Assembly (NCBI RefSeq): GCF_949628265.1
Contig: NC_088788.1
Coordinates: 36,132,335 to 36,196,334 of the forward strand
Reading direction: 5' to 3'
Length of the DNA stretch: 64,000 nt
Origin: Cloeon dipterum
Lineage: Eukaryota; Arthropoda; Insecta; Ephemeroptera; Baetidae
In this document: piece by piece, positions 24,323 to 37,434 of the stretch
How positions within the stretch are numbered: the stretch's first letter is position 1
How the letters are laid out: the number at the start of each line of letters is the position of its first letter
The notes under the pieces: generated by a model
Told to the model about the DNA's origin: nothing
The model's input: only the letters and a program-made list of their open reading frames with translations
Databases searched by the model: none
Made by a program: the position numbers and the translations under genes

Positions 24323-24925
24323 TATACATTAGATTCTAGCTTTTGATAATTTAAAAAAAAATCAAATCTCCTGGTCCAACTGCTTAAACAATGCCTTTTT
24401 GCATAGATTTTATTATTTTGCATTTATAGAAAACTTTGAAACGCTTATTTTTTGTAACATATATGAAAATCGAATAGAGTATTTTGAACCAGAAACTGTT
24501 TATCTTAAAAAATATTTTACAATTTTCAAAGCAAGCATATGAGAACTAATCTGAGATTGGTCTCTCAGGAGATTCGCAATTTAATAATTACCACTATTGT
24601 TATCAGTTAAGCTGTGAGTATTTCTGATCGTTTGTTGACACGACAAATATTTATTGAAGCATTTTAAAGTGTGTCCGTCCATGTATATTATGTGGTAAAT
24701 TTGCATAGATGTAAACTGAAGTTTCATTAAATAACATATTACTGAATCTCTATCAATGATCTTTTAGTTACCTCATAAAAGAGAAAATTCATTCTTTGCC
24801 TATTGCAATGACTCACATTTTCACAGAATGAGAAAATCAGACAAAAATGTGTGTTGAATCAAGTTTTCTTCATAATAACTAGACCAAATTATATCCATAA
24901 AGTTCTTTTGTATTTTTAAACATTT
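24323..24925. other. 3' flank of the first cuticle gene
   Basis: AT-rich and without a gene. ATTAAA near 24726 is the only poly(A)-like word I noted, so the transcript end is not settled. Confidence 0.35.
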
Positions 24926-24929
24926 TTCA

Positions 24930-25560
24930 ACTTCAAATCTCGGGTTCTAACCATCAGAATTGCAAAATCTGCACACCGTTATACTCGTCTCGAAGTGTAT
25001 AGATTTGCTCACCTTCTACCCACAAATTGCCTAAAAAACTTAAAATGAGTAGCTTGTAATTCTTATCTATTTTATTTAAATATTTGCTGTTTCAATTTGG
25101 TAATTAGGTATAGGAAGATAATTTAGAGTGAGTTTTGGTTGAGAGATGGTTAAAAAATATTCAGCCCTCAGTAGTGCATTTTTGCTATTTACATTTTAAC
25201 AGGGGGTTGAAAGGAGTGATGTTAAACACGTCCTAAACGATTCAGTTGGTTATAAAAGGTCAAGACGAGTCTAACAGTGGGTAGTTTTTGCAATTCTGAT
25301 GGTTATTGAACCCGATAATTTGGGTTCAGAATAATTGCAAAACATAAAAAGTCGAAAAATTGTTTTTCGAGTTTTATTGAAGTGGAATTACTCGAAAACT
25401 ATAAAGAGCACCACTTTGAGAATTGTACCCAAGTCTTCACTCGTCATGGGACCCCTTTTGGGCACATTTTCAAAATTCCAAGATCCTGAGCATAATTATC
25501 AGAAATGACCTTTTGACTTTGACCATCAAATTTGGTGTTAGTTCGATTGGGTTTGGCTAG
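24930..25560. repeat. Family A inverted-repeat element, copy with extra tail
   Basis: Left arm near 24930-25010 (AAATCTCGGGTTCTAACCAT), right arm near 25255-25345 (GACGAGTCTAACAGTGGGTAG). The following part to 25560 matches, in reverse, the element inside IST1 (CAAATTTGGTGTT). Borders approximate. Confidence 0.55.
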
Positions 25561-27430
25561 AGGAAAGCAAAAGCACGCTTTTTTCATTTTTGTACCACAA
25601 GGAGTTGAGATAATGAGGACGCAAAACTTTCCAAAATGCCTGTATAACCAGAAAAAAATAATATTTCCTGGTGCAAAGTTCGTTGAGCTTTTGCTTATTT
25701 TGTCTTCCGACCCGTGCCATTTTTTCTGCCTCTTAAAATCCTTTGCATAAAAGATTTTTGCAAACTTGATGCTAGAGCCATGCAACGGCGACTGGAAGAA
25801 CTGGAAGAGCGAGACAAACGCCTGGCGAGTAGGCAGCCGGTGGTGCTGGCAGTTGGCAGGTAGGTGAGTTCAATGCCAGTCACGCTCGCTTTCACTCTCG
25901 CTAGTCGCTCGCTACCGACGCGAGCGTGACTGGAAGGTAGACTCCCCGCGAAGCATCCGTTGACCCAATGAACCACTTCTCGCCTCGATTTTGCCAGCTC
26001 ATTTGCCCGACGTGTGCGTCTAATTGCATAATGAATCGCGTCTGCATTAATTAATTTCAGATAGGCAGTTTAAGGGCAGCTCGAGGCGGTCGCAATTACT
26101 CGGCACTTCACGCGGCCAATTCATCAATCAAGTGCTTAATGGCAGATCAAAAGGAAACAAACCTCTGGCTCTCATTGTTTGTAAAAAGGATAGTTTTAAT
26201 TTCGGTAAGGTAAATTATTTGCCGACTGAGAGTGTGGGCCATTACGAAACACGACATGCAATACACGTTCGTGTCGACTTTTATTGCGATTTTAAAAATT
26301 CGTATAATGTTCGTGGGCTGAAATTACATTTTACTCGTTATCTGGTCAATCGAGTTAGTTGCTCAAGGTTTTTTGCTTTTATGATGAATTTCGTATATTT
26401 TATCTGGTGCATATTATGGGATTCAGATTTCTGGGTCGCGTCGTAAAATAAAAGGTGAGACACAACAACCCATTAAAATGTTGAGAAAACTGAATGTTCC
26501 CTTCATCCAACAAGCGATGATTACGATCTTTCTGGAAAATAATATTTTTAAATTACAGCCCCAATTCGCGTTTAATATTGAAGATGAGGAAAAGTTAGAA
26601 AATGCACAGTTCAAGTGAGCCCACAATAATTCTTATAGACAGAGTTATTGCAAGTGGACAATCAACGTAACTTTCTTTCATAAAGCCAATTGCGATCGCT
26701 TATTAAAGGGATAAGATCAAGAGCCATAAATCAGAGCAGCCGGATGAATGGCTGCGTGGAGCGAGCAGGTGGCTGTTTTCTTCGAGAATTTGGTCGGCGC
26801 TGCTGAGGAAGCACTACGTTCCTTGAACCCGCGTCGCTTCATTTCAAAACATTAATATACGCGCAAAAATGTGTTGCAGCGCTTCCTTACAATAATTTTA
26901 GGAAGGAAGTTGGTGTCGTATCATGTGGGAATTGCTTTTAAATTGTTTTGTAGCCGAGATCGCATAAAACACTAACTAATTGCGATAGAGGAAAGTGAAA
27001 TCTCTCGGTCTGCGCGGAGACCTGACTGAGAAAACAGCATAATATATATTCATGTACGGCGGGGATCAAATTTTAGTTTGTCAAGTTTGTCGTCGGACAG
27101 GAAGGAATCAAAACAGCGCACTCACTTTGGGACAACCAACTGCCTCACCGCAAATGCATTTTTTGTTTTCAGCTGGTTCAAATACATTTGTTTTGACACG
27201 TTCAACCTAATGAGAATGGTGGTTTAGCTTGTACTGTGGTCGCCGTGTATATAGCTTGAAACCCCAAATAATTTGAAACCTCTGAAAATTTTTAACTTAA
27301 AATCAGCTAAACTATTAATTTCTCTTTTGGTGTTGATAAATTATTTTTGATGCAACGATTAAGTTTGTCACCTAATTAATTTGTTCGTGACATAACACGA
27401 AAATTGCAGCAAGCACGTCTGATGCTGGAA
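25561..27430. other. Intergenic, no supported gene
   Basis: A GC-richer stretch at 25780-25865 reads as a short coiled-coil-like frame (MQRRLEELEERDKRL) but stops after 27 codons and has no partner exon. The remainder is AT-rich with short frames. Confidence 0.35.
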
Positions 27431-27597
27431 AATTGTTATGGTTTGATTCTCGGCGGCCTTCTGAACAGGATCAGTTCGTATTTTGCTTCTTGAAATTAAA
27501 AGACGTACGTGTTATAAAGATAATTGGCTACATTTTATAAAACATATTGCAAGTAAGTGACACATTCTCTCAAGGCTTAACAATTTTCTGCATTCTG
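27431..27597 (+). repeat. Duplicated non-coding segment, copy 1
   Basis: About 170 bases match 37261-37434 in the same orientation, sharing TTTGATTCTCG, GATAATTGGCTA and ATTCTCTCAAGG in the same order and with similar spacing. No coding capacity. Confidence 0.55.
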
Positions 27598-28510
27598 AAA
27601 CATGCTCGCAATAATATTAATTCTTGTTCGCACTCACTCAAAACGTATGTGTATGTGTCATGTTTTAAACATATATGTTTTGCAGAACAAGTGGAGCAGC
27701 ATTTCTGTCAAATTACGTGATACAAGACTTAAATTCTCAGAAGTAAAAAGGCTGAATTAAACTATACAAAGATACCCCTAATTTAGCATATCAAAGCTTT
27801 TGACCATAGCAATAAAGCAAATTGCAGTTCGATTAATCTCGTAGGTTGCGGCAAGGAGATTTCTATATATATACTTACGCGCTTTTAGACATGAAAAGTG
27901 TTTCGACGTAAGTCATAAAGAGGCCGGCGAAGAAATAACAAAGTGCGCGCACGTTGGAGTCATTATGCAAACATCTAATTTATATCGAGAACCGCAGAGT
28001 GTAATGTGGAAAGCGCGCGGCTGGCGATGCCCCGCGAGCGAGTGTAACTTCAGCAGCCCTCGCGCACATTCATACACATCCTCGCAATAAAAGTGTGACC
28101 GCATGCATCATTTCCGCGGAGTAATGACTTAAGCGCGAGGTGTCAGCAACCAAATATGCTAATTAATAGCTCTTCAAGCCGCGACGGCCAGCTGCAATGT
28201 CCGGCAGAGTGCATGACTTCTCGTTGTTCGTTTATGGAAAGTGTGAAGTGTCACTTTTCATTCCGCAAAGCGTGGATCTTTTAATTAATTATAACGGTGT
28301 TAAAACACGTGTTTCTTCACAGAGGAATGCTATGCACACATGTGTATTATTTGTTTTAGTCTGCATCACCAGAGATAGAGTGGAAATTGATGTCAATTAT
28401 AGGATGATGTCCTATATATAGGAAAAGTTAGGGTTTCTTTCTCTCAAGATGCGGTGAATTGAGAACATAATTTGGAAATTAAAACATCCTGTTTAAAAAT
28501 TGTTGATTGA
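27598..28510. other. Intergenic, no gene recognised
   Basis: No exon chain, tRNA or recognised repeat. CTATATATATAC near 27855 is TATA-like but is followed by no sensible frame. Confidence 0.35.
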
Positions 28511-28514
28511 TTTA

Positions 28515-28900
28515 AAGAGGATTGATACTGCAAAATGCTGGAAAATGCTTGTTGCCAGTGCATGAACTGATTCCTCAGGATTCAGTTGAGACCAAATTTG
28601 ACTTAAGTAAATTAGCGCATGCTTTTAAAATTTTGAGGACTGTCTCCTTACTTGAAATCTTATTAAAAGTTTCCCTGAAAGGTTTCACACGCTGTTGGAT
28701 AGATCTCGACGAGGAGGAATCGAAATCTGCCAAGAAAATGTGGTCAAGCGCTGTAAATGTTTGTAGAAAATGTGAAAAAAATGAATTTTTACTTTAGCAA
28801 GCTCCTTTTTTGATTAGAACAAATTGTTTATCGATCTACTGCTAATTCCGTCTAAAAATTCAAATAATTTTCAAGTGTCATCATGTTGATCCACTTTAAT
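28515..28900. repeat. Family B dispersed repeat, copy 3
   Basis: Begins TTTAAAGAGGATTGATAC and ends near TGTTGATCCACTTTAA, so both ends read TTAAAG inward. Interior words AGATCTCGACGAGGAGGAATC and CCAAGAAAATGTGGTCAA are shared with the other copies. The layout suggests a piggyBac-like TTAA target, by inference. Confidence 0.65.
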
Positions 28901-29655
28901 TTGTCACAAGAAATATTAAAAAAATTAAACAACGCTCTAAAGTGACATAAATACCTAATTGGCAATTTGGCAATATTCCATTGCTCTTAATTCACCTTTT
29001 ACTTTTGTCCGTTATGAAATAAATAGGGTCACTAATAAAGCTCAGAGTGTCTTTCGTGTCGTTGAAGTGGTTTCGTGACATAAACTTCTTTTGGGAGTAG
29101 ATAGATGGTTCTTGTTCTCTCATAGTGGTAAAAGCAAATAAATGTCGCATTTGTCTCTTTCTTCAGCTTAACCTCTCACGCAGGTCGAATTTGATCACAA
29201 TTTATTGATTCATCATTAAAACGGAACTGTTAAACGTTTCATTCACAAATAAAAGAGAAACGATCGTAAAATCATGTTTCCTCAAACATAAAAATAATTT
29301 TTTACTGGCGAAGCGATCAAGATGAGCCAACTCGATCAGGAAGATCGGCGCGAGCACGCATTTATATTTCGCCAGAGCAAATATTTTAACCTGGTTTAAT
29401 TGCCTCGCTGAATTTCTCGCCGTCCACTGCTCACTCACCTGGCGGGTCATCAACGTTTTGATCCGGAATGAGCCTGAGCTTGAGCAATGAAAAAAGAGCA
29501 GATCGCAGACTGGTTCTGTATGCAGCGTGCATTAAACATCACAGCATCCCATATAACCATTTATACATTGCGTCATGCAGCTATTACTGAAACATAAAAA
29601 TCAGTTCCAGCAACGTGTCTGTTTCATCTCGTTCAGAGCAGACCTTTACAGGTCA
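28901..29655. other. Intergenic, no gene recognised
   Basis: Short frames only; the 83-codon minus frame at 29202-29453 shows no domain. Confidence 0.35.
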
Positions 29656-29659
29656 ACAA

Positions 29660-29960
29660 TCAATAAAATTTTGCATTGTTGACTGAAGCAAGTAGTTCAT
29701 TTGTGAAAATAAGTACATACATAACTGTTTATCTCTAAAGTCAGGACCGAGGAACAGTTAAATTTCAAATTCTCGATTTTGTTGCTCGACTTTTATCCAA
29801 TAGTTGGCGAATTTTGAGATAAAATTCCCTAAATTTGGAAATAATCGTGATTTTACAGGAGGGAGACAGTGCAAAATTTTGAACCGATTTTCTCAAAACT
29901 TTAAACGGGAACTTGAGACATTTTTAGAGAGTAAAAAGGATTTTTCACAAATTTACTTTA
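29660..29960. repeat. Family C dispersed repeat, copy 4
   Basis: Contains AGCAAGTAGTTCATTTGTGAA, ATCGTGATTTTACAGGAGGG and GAGACAGTGCAAAA, shared with the copy at 34.5 kb. Confidence 0.65.
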
Positions 29961-32900
29961 AAAATATGTAAATCGTGTTACAAATACCTACTGTTTTGAT
30001 CTAATTAATTTTCTTTCTTTTCACAACAATGAGAAAGAGAGAAAAACACAACTTTTCTTTATGCAGTTAAGAAGACAATGAAAACATTTCACTTAATACA
30101 AGTTCCTGCACGGTGGAGCCAATTACAACCTACAAATAGCTTTTTGTCTTATTGCTGGCCCCTTCGAGCAGCTTTACATTTGCTTCCTCAGCGTGTGCTC
30201 CGATCGCAAGAGAAGGTCCAGCTTGTAAAGAAGTGTGTGTGCGCGCCGCGCAGTGTTCAATAGGCCATTATATCCGAGCGCCCATCACGCTATTACGCGA
30301 TGATGAATAAAAGAAGGCAGCCCGAGAGCACTTTCCGCAGGTTCACTTTTGTTGTTACACATAAAATAATAATTTAAGTAAGTACATGCATGTGTGTGTG
30401 TGGCGCTGGAAATGGACAACAAGTGAAAGTCACGTTTTAGAATTACGAGCAAGTCGTTTCGCAATCGAGAAGTGGAGTCGACAGCAGCATGAGTCCGCGC
30501 CGGAAGAATCCAGAGCACCGCACGCTCGCCGCCCTGACGCAGACTAATTCCCATGCATTTTTTTCTGGAAAATGTGATTAAAAGATCTAACTAGGAGAAT
30601 CCAAAAAATATGCGGTGTTTGATAAGAGATGACACTATTTTGTCGGAAATTCAAAATTTCCATAATTTTTTGAAAATAGGTCCGAATTAAAAAAGCTTGA
30701 CACATTTCTAATCTACTCAGCAAGACGAATCGAACGATATAAAACCCGGAAGTAAATATTGATCTAAAAGAAACTACACAGCGTGCAAAGCAACAATTAA
30801 AGGTAAAATTTGTATTCGCTGCGCAGCTCGACTTTTTGCCTAGGCGACGCAATAAATCGAAGCAGGAGCTGCGTGATTCAGCAGGTTCGCCTGAGCTGCC
30901 GAAATAAGCGCGGCTTTGGCATTCTTTTGTAAGATTACTGCTCTATTATTCATTCATTACCGCTCTCGCGTTCGCTGTTTATATATGGAGCTTAAATTAT
31001 AATAACATCCGAGCAACCTCAGCCGCGGCGCCGTGGAATAATGGATTGTGAAATCTTGGCGTGCCTCGCGTTTTGAGGAAAGCTGCCGTTCGTTTTCCGT
31101 CAATGCGTATTCTCGAATGCCAATAAAATTCTATTTAATGTCGGTCAAGAGCAACAAAATTATTTGTCGTTTTTTCATATTCCAAGCGCCACACGAGACA
31201 GGCAATAAAACGTTTAGGATTTACGACGTGTTGCTAGAAACAAAACACGTTCTCACTTTTTCTAACGGAATAAATAATTTAAATAAATTAATCCTAAGAG
31301 TAAGCAAGATTCTTTATCGAACTATGAAGATGTTTTATCTAGTTCAAATTGATTCTATGTTTAACACCCACCTACATAGGACAAAATAAAAATATTCCAA
31401 TTGAGCCGTTTGAGAAAGTGCAGCACGTGAAATTGGTTTTCATTGCATAAATTGGAGTACCCTCTTTATTGCGAGGCTGTAAACCAGAACTATTATGCAT
31501 TCCACATGCGATGCCGAGGAACATGAAGATTTAATTATAGATTGCATCCCACTTGAGCGGTGCTTTTTGATGAGATATCTATGTTTGTTTTCTATAACAA
31601 GTGCATGCGCATCGTTTACAACGCTAAAGTCACGCATTCTATTTGCATGAGTTTGCATAAAAGAAACGTGTTGAGTTTTGAATAAGTGCACAAAATTAGA
31701 AATCTGCGTGTGGCTAAGAGCCAGAATAGGAAAATAAATATAAATCACTCAATTATAGAATTGTAAAATTATAACCGAGTAATTAAAAAAATGTTAAAAA
31801 TAAGAAAATCATATGGAGTTTTCTTTTTGGAATTGTTCAGAATAAACGAGTTTGTTTAAAATCTCTTTGAACAGTTAAAACGGCTGACGCAACTAACCTT
31901 AACTTTCAAATTGAACCAATTATTGCAATTTTAAAAATTCGCCAAAAATTTTAGTTAAGACTGATGAATGGTGTGAATTTCGTCTGATTATCTTGACACT
32001 GCCAAAACCACCAAGCAAACCGTTTAAAATTTTAATTGAACACATTATAAAGTATCTTTCTCCTCCAGGAGTGCGGCAAGAACATCAAAGCAACAGATTC
32101 TAAATTGAAAGGAGAAATATGTCATATAATTGCTTTATTAATCATTCTCACCTCACAAGCAGGCACGTCACAAAACTGAAATTCGCAACATTGAATAGTT
32201 AAGACAGCATTGTTCACGAGTCCAATTTGAATAACAAAGGAGGACCGATTTGCAATAGAACAGTCGCAAAGTTCACAACAGAGATCAATCTAATTTGCAT
32301 TTTCAATTGTCATTCACGCTTGCACAAAACTCGCTTTTCGCATTCCCCGTTCGTCCAACGCGGAGCGAGTCATAAAACTAAATTTAGGCCCGTATCGCAC
32401 TCACATCCTTTCTTCCTTATTACCCGAGAGTTGGCCAAAAACAAATCTTCGCGAATTTATTCACACGCTCATGGCGGGAGAAAACGGCGAAATGCAATTA
32501 ATGAGCTTCTGCAGTCATTCTCGCTCGCTCGCGCGGCGCGCGAGGCGGAAGCAAATCTCCGTCTGGCCCATATTATTTATAATCAAAGGTGACCAGCACG
32601 TATATATGCTTATGGCCGCGCGGCGTGCGGCATCTTATTTTTTACACGGCCCGCATGACTGCACACAACAAAGAGAGAAAGAGATGCTGGCTCAGCCTCA
32701 AAATGTGCTCGCCTGCCAGCTTGCATAATCAGTTTGCAAAGACGTGCTGCGCGCGGCAATAATTTCGATAAATTGCTTCCACATGAATCCTCGATTCAAA
32801 CGCTTCTTTTTACCATTGCTCGGCCCTGGGTGTGCGCGAGTAACACAGAGGCGTCGTAAAGGGCACAATCATAAAATTAAACCTTTCTTTAATGCGTGGC

Positions 32901-34475
32901 GGAATAAAGAACGCCTCCGCTTTGCAAAGAACCTTTCCATCTATTTATAAATATTAGCAATCAGTAAACTGTTATTTTTTTCGTTTTTAAAATAGGAGAA
33001 AATGGAAATCTTAGACTAATTAATCGGTGATTTATTTTTACTTGCTAGGAGATGATTGCCTAGATATTATACTTTTGCCGGGAAATTGGCTGGAGGCTCA
33101 TTAATTTCAATCAATGATTTATTAAACGCAATATGCCTGCAAGACTAAATCTATCATTTATTTATCAATTTTTACATATTTTTTTCTGCTTCTCTAAAAG
33201 TCAATTTTTTTTGCTGTACATTTTATAATGTGATATTTTTCACAAGAATCGCCGGAGAAATTACATTTACAATCGTTATGAAACGTTGTATTACTACAGA
33301 AAATACATTATAGTGATAGCCATGACAAGCAAATCTTAAAAATCAGGAAAATCTGGGCCACGCCAGTTTTCAATAATCAGTCTTGAAGAATTCGGCACAA
33401 ATTAACAGTCTATTCGTTTTCTTTGATTCATTACACTTCTGTGTCTGCTAAGTTAAATAAATTTTTAAGACAGTATAAGTTAGATGTGGCTCATTATTTT
33501 GTAAATTATGTTCTTTAATTTTTTCGCCTATTTTCAGATTTTTTTTAATCTGGCAGATGAAAGATATAATAGCGAATTCAATAAGATGGCTCAATCAGTA
33601 TTTATGAGGACAATCACTCTCTGATCGAGATTGCAGCATGCCAAATTTCTTATTCCTCGTCGCGGTCAAAAGTTCAGTCAATAATTAATAAGCAGCGTCG
33701 GAGGCGCTCCACTTAATTGCAGAGCAAAATAAATTGCGTGTCAGAAATGGTAATTTCACTGGCACATTCCGCCGGGTGCGATTTGCTTTTCAAGGAGCAA
33801 CCTGCAACCGCAATTTATGTGTCCCCGAAAACGACTAGATTAACTAATAAATAAAGCAGTGCGATGGCATGAAAATGAGAGGGAAGTTACTGCTGATGCC
33901 TTGCGTAATTGTTAAAAAAAAATTGAGCCGCGGGATGGAGAGCGAGAGAGAAAGATTGTTTTTATTCCACGCAAGACCCGAACATGTTCAACCACTTTTG
34001 CTGCAGCAAGGATTAAATTTTCAGCGTGCAGGCAATCGAGGTGACATATTAGACTGCTCGCGTGTTTTAATTCAGGTTGGACCACTCGAAAAAACACACA
34101 AGGGGCCGCGCGGTGTTGTTTTTCACTTTTATTTACTACGCCGAGAGGGCTAAGGAATTTAAACTTTTCCGCTCCAAAAATGTGACTTACAATTCGCGAG
34201 AAGAGTAAAAGGAACCTAACGGCCGTGAAGAGCAGTCTGGCGGCAATTAATTTTTGGTATGCACACATTAGCCAAGCAAGGTGTTGCCTCAGCCTAATTT
34301 TTATTAAGTGCGTGTGGGCATGAAATTTGACACTGGCCGTTGTTCTTTACAAAAGAACACACATGGAGCCAGCCAGAAAATTAATTAATAGACTGCACAA
34401 TGAGGTTAAGAGAGAGTAAACAATTTTCGTCCCATGCAGGACAAAACATGTTTGAGCTTCACATTTACATGCCAA
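29961..34475. other. Long intergenic stretch, no supported gene
   Basis: About 4.5 kb of AT-rich DNA. Frames of up to 121 codons (for example 32227-32592 plus) lack domains, consistent codon bias or splice-linked partners. Several short TATA-like words are followed by no usable frame. It could hold regulatory DNA or non-coding transcripts that cannot be seen by eye. Confidence 0.35.
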
Positions 34476-34479
34476 CAAT

Positions 34480-34790
34480 TAAGAACATTTTGCATTGCTT
34501 ACTATAGCAAGTAGTTCATTTGTGAAATTTAGCAACAGTTTATATTTAAAATCAGGACTGAGGAACAGTTCAATTTCAGATTTTGCCGAATGTCTCGATT
34601 TTTTCTCTCGATTCCGATCCCTCTCGTCGCGAATTTTGAAGAAAATCTCCCTAAATTTTGAAATAAATCTTGATTTTACAGTAGGGAGACAAACTTTTGA
34701 GCCGATTTACTCAAAAACCTAAACAATTTCCCTCTCATTTTTAGATAGTATTTCAAGTAGAGGTAAAAATTATTTTCCACAAAATTTATC
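34480..34790. repeat. Family C dispersed repeat, copy 5
   Basis: Contains GCCAACAATTAAGAACATTT, GGACTGAGGAACAGTTCAAT and GATTTTACAGTAGGGAGACA. Same orientation as copies 1 and 4. Confidence 0.65.
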
Positions 34791-35680
34791 TGTAAATTTA
34801 TGTTTGCATTGCAACCTCTATTTGTAGGCCTAGATTAGTGCTTCACGCATTGTTGGTTATTCAAACATGCTGACTGCTTTCAATTTTCAGTTTCATTGTT
34901 CGCAATTCAATGAATAAAGCTAATTTTTCCCACATCAATGCAATCAGCACCGCCTATTTTTCCAGGGATTTTCTCTTTGATCAGCAACAAACGAGGTCTC
35001 TGTCACCGCCCTAGATATATGCACACGCGAATCAAAGCTATACTTATGCTCGTCCATAGACAATGCGAGCACAGAAATTCCTCCTTGGCTGCTCCCACAC
35101 TCGCTCTCTCGCGCATAGAGAAATGCTCTCATTCTGCACCTTGCTTATACGAATCCGCCGCCGCCGCCGCCGTTGCCGTTCTCTTACTGCCAGCTATGAC
35201 TAATGTATGTGTAATATTAATTAATCTGTATTTAAAACGCGAGCGCCTCTGTATCGATGTACGCGGCCAGCAGGAAACTATCACTTCTCATTATCCTGTG
35301 CGCCATCGATAAGGAAGTGAAAATTCAATTTTTTTCCTCTGTGCAGCCGGGAAAAGGGATAAAGGTGATATAAATCCCTGCCACTAGAGTACAAAACAAT
35401 TGCATTGTTTTAATTTTGATCAGTTAAATTAGAAGCTGCATCCGGAATTGTTTTAATACAATAGTGGTAATTGAAAGTAGACTTAGTGATTAAATCTGTT
35501 CTTTAATGACGATTTTAGAGGCTGAAATATATGCAATTAGAAATAATTTTTATTCCATTAATCCGAAATATGTACAGGTGCGATTTTGGAAATATGCGTA
35601 ATTTGCTTAAAATTAACTGTTTTGTGGAAAATATTATTATTTTAAATTTAAAAAAATTATCGAATCGACTGATCAAGCAC
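34791..35680. other. Intergenic; short CCG triplet run
   Basis: A (CCG)n-like run lies at about 35156-35173. No gene recognised; the 124-codon plus frame at 34938-35312 shows no known domain. Confidence 0.35.
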
Positions 35681-36190
35681 AATGATTAGGCCTTGACAAT
35701 ATTAGCAAATGATATAATTTTCAATTTTTACCAACATTATAATCGCCAAATCTTGGGTTTGAGCCAACAAAATTACAAAAACCGAACACCGTTCAACTCG
35801 TCTCAACTTTCTCTAAATAGCCAATGGCTTTTGGGGTTGATTTTTACTAATTTAAGATGGTTGATATCAGTGATAAGTTTGCCAAAAGTACAAAGCGACA
35901 CGATTTTTATCATTATCTGCATTGCATGGGATGGAAGGGGGATGAGGGTTGATCACCCTCAAGACCCTTCGGCTATCTAGGGGAGGTTGAGACGAGTCGA
36001 ACAATGTGCAGTTTTTGCATTTCTGACTGTTGGAACCCGAGATTTGGTGGTGACAATATTGGAAAAAATGGAATAATTCTTGTCACTGATCGCGGATAAT
36101 AACATTAAAAAGACCAATAGATATGGTTCTCGGCGTTCGATTGGTCTAAAATTTTGTCTAGACCTAGATCATGGTTTAAAGGAAAAAATT
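35680..36190. repeat. Family A inverted-repeat element, copy 2 (near complete)
   Basis: Left arm 35690-35840 and right arm 35940-36110 are inverted copies of each other. The outer flank to about 36190 matches, in reverse, the left flank of the copy at 2.05-2.16 kb (GATCAGTG, GAACCAT, TTTTAGA.CCAAT), so the two elements are inserted in opposite directions and the family is larger than its arms. Confidence 0.7.
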
Positions 36191-37260
36191 CTGCGCAGAA
36201 TCATGTTATTATATGCACACAAAAGGCTTATTATATTTTAATTCTTAAAGAGAAAATCATGCTTTTAAACAAAACAAACAAACTAGACTGTCTTAGACGG
36301 TTTCTAGTCAATTTTTGATGCTTTTAGATGATTTCAAGTGTTGTTTAAAAGGGTTAAAATTGCATGATTCGTTTGATAAGCTCATTGAGGGTCAGAAAAT
36401 ATATGTGATTGTCTTAAATTAAAAGCCCTGTGCGTCAGAACAATACAACTAACTTAAATATTTCTTCTGAGCTTGTCATTTTCCAGCTAACGCATAATAT
36501 TACGAATATAATGACAGTTTCCTACTTTCACAGCTCCAAGGATGCAAAATTAGTCAAAACACCTGTTCGTTTCCCAAATTGGCTGTCAGGCACCTATTTA
36601 GAGCGGCGTGAGTGCTTCGTGGAGACTGTCGGCACAAGTTTATGGTCTACTGGTTACGCAGAGCACTAGACTGCTGCGGCTGAACCTAGGGTCAGTGTCA
36701 TTTCGTTCACCGGAATGCATTCGAGATGCTCGTGGGAGATAATTGTTGCTATATTATCCATAATAAAAGCACTAATTTGAATAATTTCCAAAACGAGCTC
36801 GCAATAATTAAAAGTGCACTCTGCTCGGCGACCTCGCCGTAGTGAGAGAGCGGATCCGGACAAAGAAACTGCCGAGAGTTTCTATCACTCCTGTCCTGCG
36901 TTCACGGTTTTCAGGAAAATGGTTCGCTTTTCACGAGCTCAGGGAGCAGGACGTGCAGCCGTGAGGCGGAGAGGAATGCGAAAAGGCAAAAAACCCGGCG
37001 CAAGGCCGTTCGGCGTGATTGTAGCTCAAGAAATTACAAACAATGGCAGTCTTAAGTGCACCATAACAATGATCTAGTGTGCTTACGGAAATTTACAGCG
37101 CGAGAGAGTGCTGCAGCAGCAGCAGCCGCAGCAGCAGACCACACAATAACAAAAAGGCAGCACTCGTGATTCAATTTTCTACGTCCTTAAGGTTGAATTT
37201 TGAAACGGCGCTCCACAAATCGCGCCTCGCAATTGCTGCTTTATTACATACACGCCGCTA
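36191..37260. other. Intergenic, no supported gene
   Basis: A very basic 52-codon frame starts at 36919 (MVRFSRAQGAGRAAVRRRG) but has no TATA box, splice partner or family match that I can name. Confidence 0.3.
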
Positions 37261-37434
37261 AATTATTGTTCTTTGATTCTCGCCGGCCTTCGGGATGCGA
37301 GCATATGGCAGATCGTATTTCTTCTGCTTTTGGAATTAAAAAAATACAAGATTATGATAATTGGCTAAATTTTGTAATATATTTCGAGTATGTGACACAA
37401 TATTCTCTCAAGGTTTTGTACCTTTCCGCATTCT
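37261..37434 (+). repeat. Duplicated non-coding segment, copy 2
   Basis: Partner of 27431-27597 in the same orientation. Lies about 4 kb upstream of the RR-2 cuticle gene at 41564. Conservation of several blocks with diverged spacers would fit either an old repeat or a duplicated regulatory region. Confidence 0.55.

Noticed and set aside
25780-25865. Coiled-coil-like short frame (MQRRLEELEERDKRL)
   Set aside because: Ends after 27 codons; no neighbouring exon in compatible phase could be found.
36919-37077. Very basic 52-codon frame
   Set aside because: No promoter, splice signal or family match; base composition alone can explain it.
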